From: Lysobacteraceae bacterium
GTDB lineage: Bacteria; Pseudomonadota; Gammaproteobacteria; Xanthomonadales; Xanthomonadaceae
Assembly: GCA_023954075.1 (NCBI GenBank)
Contig: JAMLIV010000001.1
Coordinates: 1 to 64,000, forward strand
Direction of reading: 5' to 3'
Length of the DNA: 64,000 nt
The notes under the pieces were generated by a model that worked only from the letters and a program-made list of their open reading frames with translations, had not been told where the DNA came from and did not search any database. Every line of letters begins with the position of its first letter. Position 1 is the first letter of the stretch. Of this stretch, positions 30,901 through 43,463 are shown piece by piece. A program made the position numbers and the translations under genes.

Positions 30901-32890
30901 GCAGCATGGCGACCTGACGCCAGTCCAGGCGTGCCGCCAGGATCAGGCGGTTGAACCCGTCGCTCTCGGCGCGCCCGCGCCAGATGTTCTCGAAGGCCTG
31001 TTCGAAGCGCGCGCGCACGGCGTCCACGTCGACCGCGCCGATGGCCTCGATCTCGAAGTCCTGGATGAAGGTGCCGGCATCATCCAGGTGCAGGGCGTAG
31101 GGGCGCTCGGTCTGGATGCGCAGCCCGAGGTTTTCCAGCAGCGGCAGTGCCTCGGAAAGCGAGATGTCGCTGCCGGTGCGGTAGATCTTGAAGCGCAGCT
31201 GCGGCGTCCTGTCCTTGGCGCGGTGCAGGTAGAGGTTCAGACCGAGGCCATCATCACGCTCCAGCGCGGCGAGGCGGATCACGTCGTCGGCCGCCACCTC
31301 GGGTGCGACTTCCGCGACATAGCCGGCCGGCAGGGCGCGGGCAAAACGGTTGGCGAGTTTCTGCCCTTCGGCTTCGCCGCAGCGCTGCACGAGGTGTTCA
31401 CGCAGGGCGTCGTGCCAGCTGCGAACGATGCCAGCCATCTGCTGGTTGAGGTCATCCACGTCTACGTTCTCCGGTGTACCCGCCTTGGGGCGGACGATCA
31501 TGTGCATTTGCGCCAGCGGCGAAGAGCCGACGTGGCTGGTGGTGTCGATCTGCTGGCCGTTGAGTGCCGCCATCAGGAGGTCCTCGATGCGCTGGCTGAC
31601 CTCGGCGTTGAAGCGGTCGCGCGGCACGTAGGCCAGGATCGAAAAAAAGCGGCCGAAGCGGTCGCGGCGCAGGAACAGGCGCGGGCGGATCCGTTCCTGC
31701 AGCGCCAGCACGCTCATCGCGGTGCGGTGCAGCTCGCGCGAATTGCTCTGGAACAGTTCGTCGCGCGGCAGGATCTCGAGGATCTGGCGCAGGGCCTTGC
31801 CACTGTGGCTGTCCGGTGCCAGCCCCGACTGGTTCATCACGAAGGCGTGGCGCTGGCGCACCAGCGGAATGTCCCAGGCACGCGCGCTGTACGCGCTGGA
31901 GGTGAACAGGCCGATGAAGCGGCGTTCGCCGGTCGTGCGCCCGGCGGCATCGAACTGGAGCACGCCGATGTAGTCCATGTAGCCGGCGCGGTGCACCGTG
32001 GAGCGGGCGTTGGTCTTGGTCAGGATCAATGCGTCCGGTTCGCTTTGCGCGGCGGTGAGCGAGTCGAGCACGCCGCGCACCGAGCGCGGGCGGCCGGCGC
32101 GCTGGTCGCTGCGCAAAAGGCCCAGGCCGCCTTCCGGCAGGGCGCGCAGGACCGTGTCATCGGGCGAGGAGCCCAGCGCGTACTCGCGATAGCCCAGGAA
32201 CACGAAGTGGTCGTCCGCGACCCAGCGCAGGAATTCGCAGGCCTCGTCCACGCGCTCGCGCGGCAGGCCCGAACCGGCCTGCGACAGGTGTTCGGCGCTT
32301 TCAAGCGCGCGATCGCGCATGGCGCGCCAATCGGTGACGCAGGCGCGCACGTCATCGAGCGCCGAGAGGATGGCGCGCTCAAGCCGAAGGAATGCCGCCG
32401 GGCCGATCTGGCGGTCGATCTCGATGTGCATCACCGATTCGGTGGCCCCGCTGCCCAGTCGCGTGGCGACACCGCTGGCGTCGCGCTCCACGTCGATCAC
32501 CGGGTGGCCGAGGACGTGGATGCCGACCTGGGCCGCGTCGAGCACCATGCTGACCGAGTCCACGAGGAAGGGCATGTCGTCGTTGGCGATCTGGATCACC
32601 GTGTGCGGCGACTCCCAGCCGTGCGCCTCCAGCGTCGGGTTGAAGATGCGCAGGGCCGTCGTTCCCGGCGCACGCTGCTGCAGGAATTCGAGGTATCCGC
32701 GGGCGAGTGCCGCCCATGCAGCGGGCGCGCGGATCGCGTACTCCTCCGCCTCCATGCGGGCATAGAACGCCCGCGCGAAAAGGTCGGCGTCGTGTGCCTT
32801 GTTGGCAGGCACGCTGCCGCGCAGCGCGTCGAGGACCGCCCCGAGCCGTGCGTCGGCTGTCGGGGCGGTTGAATCGGAAAGGGTGGTCAT
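27968..32890 (-). CDS. gdh2: NAD-specific glutamate dehydrogenase, large (180 kDa) class
   Basis: A 1640-residue enzyme of the L-GDH180 type that oxidatively deaminates glutamate to 2-oxoglutarate. The start at 32890 gives [17 protein letters not shown]. The N-terminal third holds ACT-like regulatory domains ([17 protein letters not shown] segment). The catalytic domain includes [28 protein letters not shown] with the catalytic Lys. Other markers are [15 protein letters not shown] and the NAD-binding [15 protein letters not shown] region, plus [17 protein letters not shown]. Length matches the family. These enzymes favour glutamate catabolism and respond to amino acids. Divergent pilB lies 276 bp away. 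Confidence 0.96.
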   Translation of the reverse strand: [1640 protein letters not shown]

Positions 32891-33166
32891 CGTGAACCGA
32901 AAGGTTGGGAACACGGCCGGAAATTATGCCACCACGGCATCGGCTTCGGTGGCCTTGCAGCGTGCCCGGGGTGCTTTGCCGGGATATTTCGCAGCTGCGG
33001 GGTCACGGCGGGTTCAGCCTTGCACCGCGGCGCTTGCGGCGCAGTCCGCGCCATACGCCTAGGTATGTGTGCCGCGCGACGGGTGCCGTCGGATGCCGGC
33101 ATTGGAGTAAGCGCGCGCTTCGCGCTAGAGTTTTCCCCCCGCCACCCGCTGCTGCGAGAGTGTGTA

Positions 33167-34897
<1,731 letters not shown>

Positions 34898-34900
34898 TCA

Positions 34901-34924
34901 CGCGGCACCGGGAAGGGTGCCGCG
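34901..34924. terminator. Bidirectional hairpin between pilB and efpL
   Basis: A perfect 9-bp stem, CGCGGCACC/GGTGCCGCG (34901-34909 and 34916-34924), with a 6-nt loop lies between the convergent stops. No T-tract on either side, so termination is only probable. Confidence 0.5.
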
Positions 34925-34933
34925 TCGGCCGCG

Positions 34934-35497
34934 TCAGACGCGCCCGGCGAATTCGCCGGTGGCGGTGTTGACCCAGATCTTCTCGCCGTTGGAAATATAT
35001 TCGGGCACCTGGATTTCGATGCCGGTGCTGAGGCGGGCGGGCTTGGGGCGCTTGGTCGCGGTGCCGCCCTTGAGTTCGGGCGGGGTGTCGATCACCTCCA
35101 GTTCCACGCTCTGGGGCAACTGCAGGCCCACCGGCGCATCGTCGATGATCTGCACGTAGCAATCCTTGAGGCCTTCGCTGATGTAGCCGGCGCTGTCGCC
35201 GATCAGCTCGGGCCCAAGCACGTACTGGGTGTAATCCTCGTCGTCCATGAAGACGAAGGCGTCGCCGTCCATGTAGGAATAGCTGCAGGAGCGCCGGCTC
35301 AGCTCCACCTCCTTGAGCTCATCGTCCGCGCGCAGGCTCAGGTCGAGCTTGCTGCCGGCCGGTACGCTGTAGAGGGTGAAGCGGAAGGTGACGTTGCCAC
35401 CGCGCGCGGTGGGGGAACTGCGCTCGATGTCGCGCACCTGGTAGATGCCGCCGTTGTGCTCGACGACGTTGCCCTTGCGGACATCGGATGCCTTCAT
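34934..35497 (-). CDS. yeiP: Elongation factor P-like protein EfpL (YeiP)
   Basis: A 187-residue EF-P paralogue that helps ribosomes through stalling sequences. The loop where EF-P carries its modified residue reads SSPTARGGN, with Arg32 at the tip, as in YeiP/EfpL proteins. The KOW, OB1 and OB2 folds are recognisable ([20 protein letters not shown] and the [18 protein letters not shown] segment). Lysine modification enzymes are therefore not expected to act on it. The SDR gene lies 21 bp upstream on the same strand. Confidence 0.93.
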   Translation of the reverse strand: MKASDVRKGNVVEHNGGIYQVRDIERSSPTARGGNVTFRFTLYSVPAGSKLDLSLRADDELKEVELSRRSCSYSYMDGDAFVFMDDEDYTQYVLGPELIGDSAGYISEGLKDCYVQIIDDAPVGLQLPQSVELEVIDTPPELKGGTATKRPKPARLSTGIEIQVPEYISNGEKIWVNTATGEFAGRV

Positions 35498-35518
35498 GGG
35501 AGAAATCCTGCTGGGGAG

Positions 35519-36286
35519 TTACTTGGGCTGCAGCCGGATCGCGCCATCGACGCGGATCGCGCTGCCGTTGAGGTAGCCGTTGCGGAGGATGTAGGCGACC
35601 GTGTCGGCAAACTCGGCCGGATCGCCCAGACGCGAAGGGAAGGGCACCTGCGCGCACAGCGACTGGTAGATCGCCTCGGGCATGCCGTCGACCATCGGGG
35701 TGTGGAAGACGCCCGGCGCGATCGCCATCACGCGCACGCCGATGCGGGTGAACTCGCGCGCCAGCGGCAGGACCATGCCGATCACCCCGCCCTTGCTGGC
35801 GGAGTACGCCGCCTGGCCGATCTGGCCCTCCCATGCGGCGATGGAGGCGGTGAAGACGATCGCGCCGCGCTCGCCGTCGGCGTTCGGCTCGTTGTGCTGC
35901 ATCAGGCTGGCGGCGGCTTTGGCGATGTTGAAGCTGCCGATCAGGTTCACCCGCACCGTGGTGGCGAAGCGCTCCAGCGGCATCGGGCCCTCGCGCCCGA
36001 GGGTGCGCCCGGCGCCGAGGATGCCGGCACAGCAGACCGCGGCGTTGAGTCCGCCCATCTGCTCGCGCGCCTGCGCCAGCGCGGTTTCCGCGGCGGCCTC
36101 GTCGCTCACGTCCAGGTGCAGGTAGCGGGCGGCCTCGCCCAGTTCGGCGGCCGCGGCCGCGCCCCTTTCGTTGTTGAGGTCGAGCAGGGTGACGCGACCG
36201 CCGTCGGCGACGTTGCGCCGCGCGGCGGCCAGGCCGAGGCCGGAGGCGCCGCCGGTGACAACGGCGCGGACATCACTGGATTTCAT
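35519..36286 (-). CDS. SDR-family dehydrogenase (3-hydroxyacyl-CoA dehydrogenase type 2-like)
   Basis: A 255-residue short-chain dehydrogenase. The cofactor motif VVTGGASGLGLA is at the N-terminus, followed by LLDLNNERG, which favours NAD. Also visible are CCAGILGAGR, FTASIAAWEGQ and the catalytic YSASKGG. The segment AIAPGVFHTPMVDGMPE and the overall spacing resemble HSD10-type 3-hydroxyacyl-CoA dehydrogenases of fatty acid or isoleucine breakdown. That substrate is inferred. It is probably co-transcribed with efpL. Confidence 0.83.
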   Translation of the reverse strand: MKSSDVRAVVTGGASGLGLAAARRNVADGGRVTLLDLNNERGAAAAAELGEAARYLHLDVSDEAAAETALAQAREQMGGLNAAVCCAGILGAGRTLGREGPMPLERFATTVRVNLIGSFNIAKAAASLMQHNEPNADGERGAIVFTASIAAWEGQIGQAAYSASKGGVIGMVLPLAREFTRIGVRVMAIAPGVFHTPMVDGMPEAIYQSLCAQVPFPSRLGDPAEFADTVAYILRNGYLNGSAIRVDGAIRLQPK

Positions 36287-36385
36287 CGTGCGGGTTCCTG
36301 GGAGCATGCGAAGACAGGGCCCGCATTGTAGCGGCCGGGCCCGCCGCGCGGGACCGGCGGCGGGCTGTGCCTTCAGCGTGCTTTC

Positions 36386-36414
36386 GGCGCCGGCCGGCGG
36401 ATCAGGCCGGCGCC
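36386..36414 (-). terminator. Strong hairpin over the nhaC stop codon
   Basis: A perfect 10-bp stem, GGCGCCGGCC with its complement (36386-36395 and 36405-36414), has the nhaC TGA in its loop. There is no T-tract. It may act in mRNA stability or termination. Confidence 0.4.
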
Positions 36415-37877
36415 GCCTCCGCCGCCTCGGACTTGGCCAGCGGCAGGATCTTGAGGCCGGCCCAGGCCATGAACAGGGCGACGAGCGGCCCCGCCAGGTT
36501 GAAGAAGGCGTAGGGCAGGTAGTCGAAGGTGGCTACGCCCAGAGTCGCCGCCATGTAGGCACCGCAGGTGTTCCAGGGCACCAGCGGCGAGGTGATGGTG
36601 CCGCCGTCCTCCAGCGCGCGAGAGAGGTTTTCCGGGGCCAGGCCGCGGCGCCGGTACTCGGGCTGGTAGAGCCGCCCGGGAATCACCAGGGCCATGTACT
36701 GGTCGGCGGCCACCACGTTGGTGCCGAAGGCGGTGACGATGGTCGCGGCGATCAGCGAGCCGGCCGACTTGGCCGCCGCCAGCACGCTGCGGATCATGCG
36801 CTCCAGCAGGCCGGTGCGCTCCATCACCGCGCCGAAGCCCAGCGCGCAGATGATCAGCAGGACCGTATTGAGCATGCTGATCAGGCCGCCGCGGGTCAGC
36901 AGGCTGTCGACCGCCGCGTTCCCGGTATCGGCCTGGTAGCCGTCGATGACCGCCTTCCAGGCGCCCGCCAGCAGGGCCAGGGGCCGGGACAGCTCCTCGT
37001 CGTCGGCCAGCGCCACGGTCAGGTCGGGCTGGAAGAGCACCGCGAACAGGCCGCCGAGCAGGGCGCCGATCATGATCGTGGGAATGGCCGGGAAGCGCTT
37101 GACCGCCAGCACGAAGACCACCACCAGCGGGATCAGCAGGTACCAGCCCAGCGCGTAGTGCTCGCCCAGCAGCACCGGCAGGTCGCCGAAGCCGACCTCA
37201 TTGCTGCCGCCGTGGCTGCCGAACAGGCCGATCGACGTGAACAGCACCAGAGCGATGGCGATGCTCGGGAAGGTGGTCCAGGTCATGTGGCGGATGTGCG
37301 AGAACAGCTCGGCGCCGGCCGCCGCCGGGGAGATGATGGTGGTGTCCGAGATCGGCGACATCTTGTCGCCGAAGTAGGCGCCGGAAATCACCGCGCCGGC
37401 GGTGATTTCCGGCGACATGTCCAAGCCCTGGGCGACGCCGATCAGCGCCACGCCCAGGGTGCCCGCCACTGTCCACGAGCTGCCGATGGCCATCGCCACG
37501 ATGGCGCAGATCAGGCATGCGGCCGGGTAGAAGTAGGCCGGATGCAGCAGCTTCATGCCGTAGACGATCAGCGTCGGCACCGTGCCGCTGAGGATCCAGG
37601 TGCCGATCAGCGCACCCACCCACAGGAGGATGAAGATCGGCACCACGGCCAGCGCCACGCCGTGCACCAGGTGGTCCTGGATGTCGCGCCAGGCGATGCC
37701 GTTGCGCAGCCCGACGAGGGCCGCCACGCCGGCTGCCAGCATCAGCACGATCGGGCTGGCCCCGGAGGAGGCGTCGTCGCCGTACAGATAGACGGCGCCG
37801 ACCAGCCCGACGATGAGGAACAGCAGCGGCGTCAGCGCCTGGAGCAGGCTGGGCTCGCGCGGGGATGCTGCGGTCAT
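36402..37877 (-). CDS. nhaC: NhaC-family Na+/H+ antiporter
   Basis: A 491-residue inner-membrane protein with about 12 hydrophobic segments. The family signatures AISGAYFGDKMSPISDTTI-like stretch (AVISGAYFGDKMSPISDTT) and AIGSSWTVAGTLGVALIG are present and hold conserved acidic and polar residues of the ion path. NhaC proteins exchange Na+ for protons; some relatives exchange organic acids such as malate/lactate. It lies 25 bp downstream of the amino acid permease gene and is probably in one operon with it. Confidence 0.88.
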   Translation of the reverse strand: MTAASPREPSLLQALTPLLFLIVGLVGAVYLYGDDASSGASPIVLMLAAGVAALVGLRNGIAWRDIQDHLVHGVALAVVPIFILLWVGALIGTWILSGTVPTLIVYGMKLLHPAYFYPAACLICAIVAMAIGSSWTVAGTLGVALIGVAQGLDMSPEITAGAVISGAYFGDKMSPISDTTIISPAAAGAELFSHIRHMTWTTFPSIAIALVLFTSIGLFGSHGGSNEVGFGDLPVLLGEHYALGWYLLIPLVVVFVLAVKRFPAIPTIMIGALLGGLFAVLFQPDLTVALADDEELSRPLALLAGAWKAVIDGYQADTGNAAVDSLLTRGGLISMLNTVLLIICALGFGAVMERTGLLERMIRSVLAAAKSAGSLIAATIVTAFGTNVVAADQYMALVIPGRLYQPEYRRRGLAPENLSRALEDGGTITSPLVPWNTCGAYMAATLGVATFDYLPYAFFNLAGPLVALFMAWAGLKILPLAKSEAAEAAPA

Positions 37878-37902
37878 GGGGAGTGCGTCCGGGCCGCCGG
37901 GA

Positions 37903-39369
37903 TCAGCGCTTGCGCAGCTTGCTGTGGCGGTAGCCGTAGGCGAAGTAGATCACCATGCCGATGGCGGTCCAGCCCACCATCAGACGCCAGTGCTCGGAAA
38001 ACGGCTGGATGAACAGGTAGAGGCAGGCGGCGGCACCCAGGATGGAAACGGCCCACACCGCGCGCACGCGGAACGGGCGCGGCAGATCCGGGCGGGTATA
38101 GCGCAGGATCAGGACGCCGATGCATACCGTGGTGAAAGCCAGAAGCGTGCCCATGGAAACCAGCTCGCCCAGCAGGCCGATCGGGAACAGGCCAGCGAGG
38201 ATGGCGGCCACGGTGCCCACGATGATGGTGCTGATGTAGGGCGTGCGGAACTTCGGGTGGACCTTGCCGAACACGGCCGGCAGCAGGCCGTCCTTGGACA
38301 TCGAGTAGAAGATGCGCGGCTGGCCCATCAGCATCACCAGGATCACCGAGGACAGGCCGGCGATGGCACCCAGTTCCACCAGCCACTTGAGCCAGGCCAG
38401 CGAGGGGTAGGCTTCCAGCGCGGTGGCGACCGGCTTGGCGGTGCCGAGCTGGGTGTAATGCATCATGCCGGTGAGGACCGCGGCCACGACGATGTAGATG
38501 ATGGTGCACAGGAACAGCGAGCCGAGGATGCCGATGGGCATGTCGCGCTGCGGGTTCTTGGCTTCGCCGGCTGCCGTGGATACCGCGTCGAATCCGATGT
38601 AGGCGAAGAACACCACCGCCGCACCGCGCACGATGCCGCTGTAGCCGAACTGGCCCGGGCCGGTGTTTTCCGGGATGAAGGGCACCCAGTTGTCGGGGTT
38701 GATGAACTGGATGCTGAATGCCACGAACAGCAGGATCACGGTGACCTTGATCGCCACGATGATCGAGTTGACGAAGGCCGACTGGGTGATGCCGACGTAG
38801 CACAGCCCGCTGATCGCAGCGACGATGAAGACCGCCGGCAGGTTCACGATGGCGCCGCTCATCACGATCTCCGAGCCGGAGATGGTCAGCGGCGCCGAAG
38901 ACAGCGCGGCCGGCAGGGCCATGCCGAGATTGCCGAGGAAACTGTTGAGATAGCCCGACCAGCCGACCGCCACGGTGGAGGCGGCAAAGAGGTATTCCAG
39001 CACCAGGTTCCAGCCGATGAACCAGGCGATGAACTCGCCCAGGGTGGCGTAGGAGTAGGAGTAGGCGCTGCCCGAGACCGGCATCATCGCGGCGAACTCG
39101 GCGTAGCACAGGCCAGCCAGGGCGCAGGCGAAACCGGCCAGGACGAAGCTCAGCACAAGGGCCGGACCGGCGTGCGCGGCCGCAGCGTGGCCGGTGAGCA
39201 CGAAAATGCCCGCGCCGATCACCGCGCCGATGCCCAGCATCACCAGCTGCCGGGCGGTGAGGGTGCGCTTGAGGGTGGCCTCGCCTTCGAGACTGCCTTC
39301 CACCGGCTCGCCCGCATCGACGTGGCCCGATGGTGCGATCGGCTTGGTGGCCAACAGGTTCTTGAGCAT
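37903..39369 (-). CDS. APC-superfamily cationic amino acid permease
   Basis: A 488-residue transporter with 12 or more membrane helices. The first helix carries MLGIGAVIGAGIFVLTGHAA, the substrate-binding unwound region of APC transporters. PVSGSAYSYSYATLGE, FFAYIGFDAVSTAAGEAKNPQRDMP and GQPRIFYSMSKDGLLP are classic for CAT/YfnA-like permeases. A hydrophilic N-terminus of about 35 residues precedes TM1. The substrate is a guess from the family (cationic or broad amino acids). Confidence 0.9.
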   Translation of the reverse strand: MLKNLLATKPIAPSGHVDAGEPVEGSLEGEATLKRTLTARQLVMLGIGAVIGAGIFVLTGHAAAAHAGPALVLSFVLAGFACALAGLCYAEFAAMMPVSGSAYSYSYATLGEFIAWFIGWNLVLEYLFAASTVAVGWSGYLNSFLGNLGMALPAALSSAPLTISGSEIVMSGAIVNLPAVFIVAAISGLCYVGITQSAFVNSIIVAIKVTVILLFVAFSIQFINPDNWVPFIPENTGPGQFGYSGIVRGAAVVFFAYIGFDAVSTAAGEAKNPQRDMPIGILGSLFLCTIIYIVVAAVLTGMMHYTQLGTAKPVATALEAYPSLAWLKWLVELGAIAGLSSVILVMLMGQPRIFYSMSKDGLLPAVFGKVHPKFRTPYISTIIVGTVAAILAGLFPIGLLGELVSMGTLLAFTTVCIGVLILRYTRPDLPRPFRVRAVWAVSILGAAACLYLFIQPFSEHWRLMVGWTAIGMVIYFAYGYRHSKLRKR

Positions 39370-39529
39370 GCGGTGTTTCCCCTCGCGGCAAATGGCGAAT
39401 CCGAAAAGCGGCAGGACGCAGCCTGCCGCAATGAGCGCCGAACCTTAACGCGGCCTGAGAGCCGCATCAAGCGCGAAACGCGATGTTCACGGTCATACTG
39501 CAGCGCCGCGATGCCACGAGCCTTTCCTG

Positions 39530-40084
39530 ATGCCGCTCCATCCAACATTGCACGCTGCATTGCAGCATCACGCGCATGCCGTGCCCGATCAGCGCGATGC
39601 CGTCGAAATCTTCCTTGCCTTCCTGCGCTCGAACCCGGGCGTTTTCGAGCGCAGCCACCCGCCGGGGCACTTCACCGGCTCGGCCTGGCTGGTCAGTGCG
39701 GACGGCGCTCGCGTGCTCCTGACACACCACCGCAAGCTCGGGCGCTGGTTCCAGCCTGGCGGCCACGCCGATGGCGATACGGACCTCGTGCGCGTGTCGC
39801 TGCGCGAGGCCAGCGAGGAATCGGGCCTGTCCGACCTGGTGGTGGAGCCGGCGATCTTCGACCTGGATCGCCACCTGATCCCGGCGCGCGGCACTGAGCC
39901 TGCGCACTGGCACTACGACGTGCGCCACGTCGTGCGGGCGACCGGGAGCGAGGCGTTCAGCGTGGGCGAGGAATCGCTCGATCTGGCCTGGCGAAGCGTC
40001 GCCGAACTGCCGGAAGACGCCTCGCTGGATGCCTCGATCCGCCGCATGGCGCGGCGCTGGCTGGCGCGCCAGGCGGCATCGTGA
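39530..40084 (+). CDS. NUDIX hydrolase
   Basis: A 184-residue protein with a NUDIX box starting at Gly78: GHADGDTD...LREASEESGL, in which REASEESGL matches the catalytic REUxEExGU. The Glu expected six residues after the first Gly is replaced by Thr84/Asp85. NUDIX enzymes cleave nucleoside diphosphates linked to another group; the substrate here is unknown. The start ATG 39530 has a weak ribosome site. It stands alone between two minus-strand groups. Confidence 0.83.
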   Translation: MPLHPTLHAALQHHAHAVPDQRDAVEIFLAFLRSNPGVFERSHPPGHFTGSAWLVSADGARVLLTHHRKLGRWFQPGGHADGDTDLVRVSLREASEESGLSDLVVEPAIFDLDRHLIPARGTEPAHWHYDVRHVVRATGSEAFSVGEESLDLAWRSVAELPEDASLDASIRRMARRWLARQAAS

Positions 40085-40105
40085 GGCCGCCGCAACGCGG
40101 GTCGG

Positions 40106-40590
40106 CTACTGGATCGGGCCGTCCTCGCGCAGGAATCCGGTGCGCACAGCTTCGCAGCGCCCCTGCACGCACTCGCAGCCGCTGATGGCGGGAAAGCCGC
40201 AGATGCTGCTCGTGCCCGAGGCCGCGCAGGCGGCTTTCACCTGGTCGGGAAACGTGGGGCTGTCGACGTTGACGCAGGCCGGGTAGTAGCCGCAGCAGTT
40301 GCCGACGTTCTTGACGGCGCAATCGGCATCGCTGCGGCAGGTGTAGTCGACCTCGCCCACGTCGTTCTGCTGCGCCGCAGCGTCGGCCTTGCGCGCGGCT
40401 GCAGGCGGCATCGGGTCGTTCGCGGGTGCGCGAACGGCGTCGGGCCGGTCGGGTTCGAACGAGTCGGCGGCGACGGCCACCGCTGACGCGGCGTCCGCAT
40501 CCTCCGGTGCCGTCACCTCGCGCGCCGCGCCGCAGGCCGCCAGCAGCACCAGCAGCACGGCGAACGCGAAGTGGCGCAGCGCGGGGCGCA

Positions 40591-40591
<1 letters not shown>
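40106..40591 (-). CDS. Cysteine-rich lipoprotein of unknown function
   Basis: A 161-residue predicted lipoprotein. The N-terminus has a signal ending in lipobox LLAAC (Cys20). A low-complexity Ala/Asp/Pro region (about 21-80) is followed by a compact domain with nine cysteines, starting YTCRSDADCAVKNVGNCCGY and ending CECVQGRCEA. The even spread suggests disulfide bonds in the periplasm. I recognise no named family with a known function. Its ATG overlaps the glnS stop by one base, so it is translated from the glnS transcript. Confidence 0.75.
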
Positions 40592-42315
<1,724 letters not shown>

Positions 42316-42386
42316 GGCGGCATGCGGAGCGGAAAAGGGAAGTGTAACCGGCGTCAGGGCGGCGCTTGCCGCGCCTGTGCGCTGGG

Positions 42387-43439
42387 TCAGGGGGCGGTGC
42401 GGCTCAGCTCGTGCACGGCATCGACCAGCGCCTTGAGATGGTCGGGCTTCACGTCCGGGGTGATGCCGTGGCCAAGGTTGAAGACGTGGCCGGGGCCGGG
42501 GCCGTAGCTTTGCAGCACCGCGGCGGCTTCGCTGCGGATGCGTTCGGGCGAGGCGAACAGCACCGCCGGGTCGAGGTTGCCCTGCAGCGCCACGCGCCCG
42601 CCGGTGCGCCGACGCGCCTCTTCCAGCGTCACCGACCAGTCCACCCCGATGCCTTCGGCACCGCTGTCGGCCAGGGCTTCCAGATGCGGCGCATTGCCCT
42701 TGCCGAACAGGATCAGCGGAGTGCGATTTCCACCTTCGCCGCGCGGCAGTTCCTGCGCGATGCGGGTGAGGTAGCGCAGCGAGAACTCGCGGTACATCGC
42801 CGGCGCAAGCACGCCGCCCCAGGTGTCGAAGATCTGCAGCGCCTGCGCGCCGGCCTCGCGCTGGGCGGCGAGGTAGGCGATCACGGCCTGTGTCACCACG
42901 TCCAGCAGGCGGTGCAGGGTGGCCGGATCGTCGTACATCATCGCCTTGATGCGGGCGAAATTGTCGCTGCTGCCGCCTTCGACCATGTAGCAGGCGAGCG
43001 TCCAGGGGCTGCCGGAAAATCCGATCAGCGGCACGCGGCCATCGAGCTCGCGCCGGATCAGGGAAACCGCGTCGGTGACATAGCCCAGTTCCGCTCCGAT
43101 ATCGGGCACGGCAAGCCTGGCCACGTCGGCGGCGCTGCGCACCGGACGCTCGAATTTCGGGCCTTCGCCTTCGACGAAATACAGGCCCAGCCCCATCGCA
43201 TCGGGCACGGTGAGGATGTCGGAGAACAGGATCGCCGCGTCGAGTTCGAAACGCTCCAGCGGCTGCAGGGTGACTTCGCAGGCCAGCTCCGGGGTTTTCG
43301 CCAGCGCCAGGAAGCTGCCGGCGCGGGCGCGGGTGGCGCGGTACTCGGGCAGGTAGCGTCCGGCCTGGCGCATGATCCAGACGGGGGTGCAGTCGACGGG
43401 CTCGCGCCGCAGCGCGCGCAGGAAACGATCGTTTTTCAT
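42387..43439 (-). CDS. hemE: Uroporphyrinogen decarboxylase
   Basis: A 350-residue enzyme that removes four carboxyl groups from uroporphyrinogen III to give coproporphyrinogen III in haem synthesis. The N-terminal signature [16 protein letters not shown] and the second signature [17 protein letters not shown] are intact, with catalytic Asp in [14 protein letters not shown]. It follows the WGR gene by 24 bp in the aroK-aroB-WGR-hemE-glnS group. Confidence 0.97.
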   Translation of the reverse strand: MKNDRFLRALRREPVDCTPVWIMRQAGRYLPEYRATRARAGSFLALAKTPELACEVTLQPLERFELDAAILFSDILTVPDAMGLGLYFVEGEGPKFERPVRSAADVARLAVPDIGAELGYVTDAVSLIRRELDGRVPLIGFSGSPWTLACYMVEGGSSDNFARIKAMMYDDPATLHRLLDVVTQAVIAYLAAQREAGAQALQIFDTWGGVLAPAMYREFSLRYLTRIAQELPRGEGGNRTPLILFGKGNAPHLEALADSGAEGIGVDWSVTLEEARRRTGGRVALQGNLDPAVLFASPERIRSEAAAVLQSYGPGPGHVFNLGHGITPDVKPDHLKALVDAVHELSRTAP

Positions 43440-43463
43440 GGTGTGGTTCCGGGTGGGGCCGAC

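Noticed and set aside
28214..32872. A 1552-codon open frame on the plus strand opposite gdh
   Set aside because: It mirrors the codon structure of the GC-rich gdh gene, is Arg/His/Gln-rich with no domain, and has no ribosome site.
32891..33166. Sigma-54 promoter for pilB in the gdh-pilB gap
   Set aside because: No GG-N10-GC arrangement with the expected flanks; some short palindromes only.
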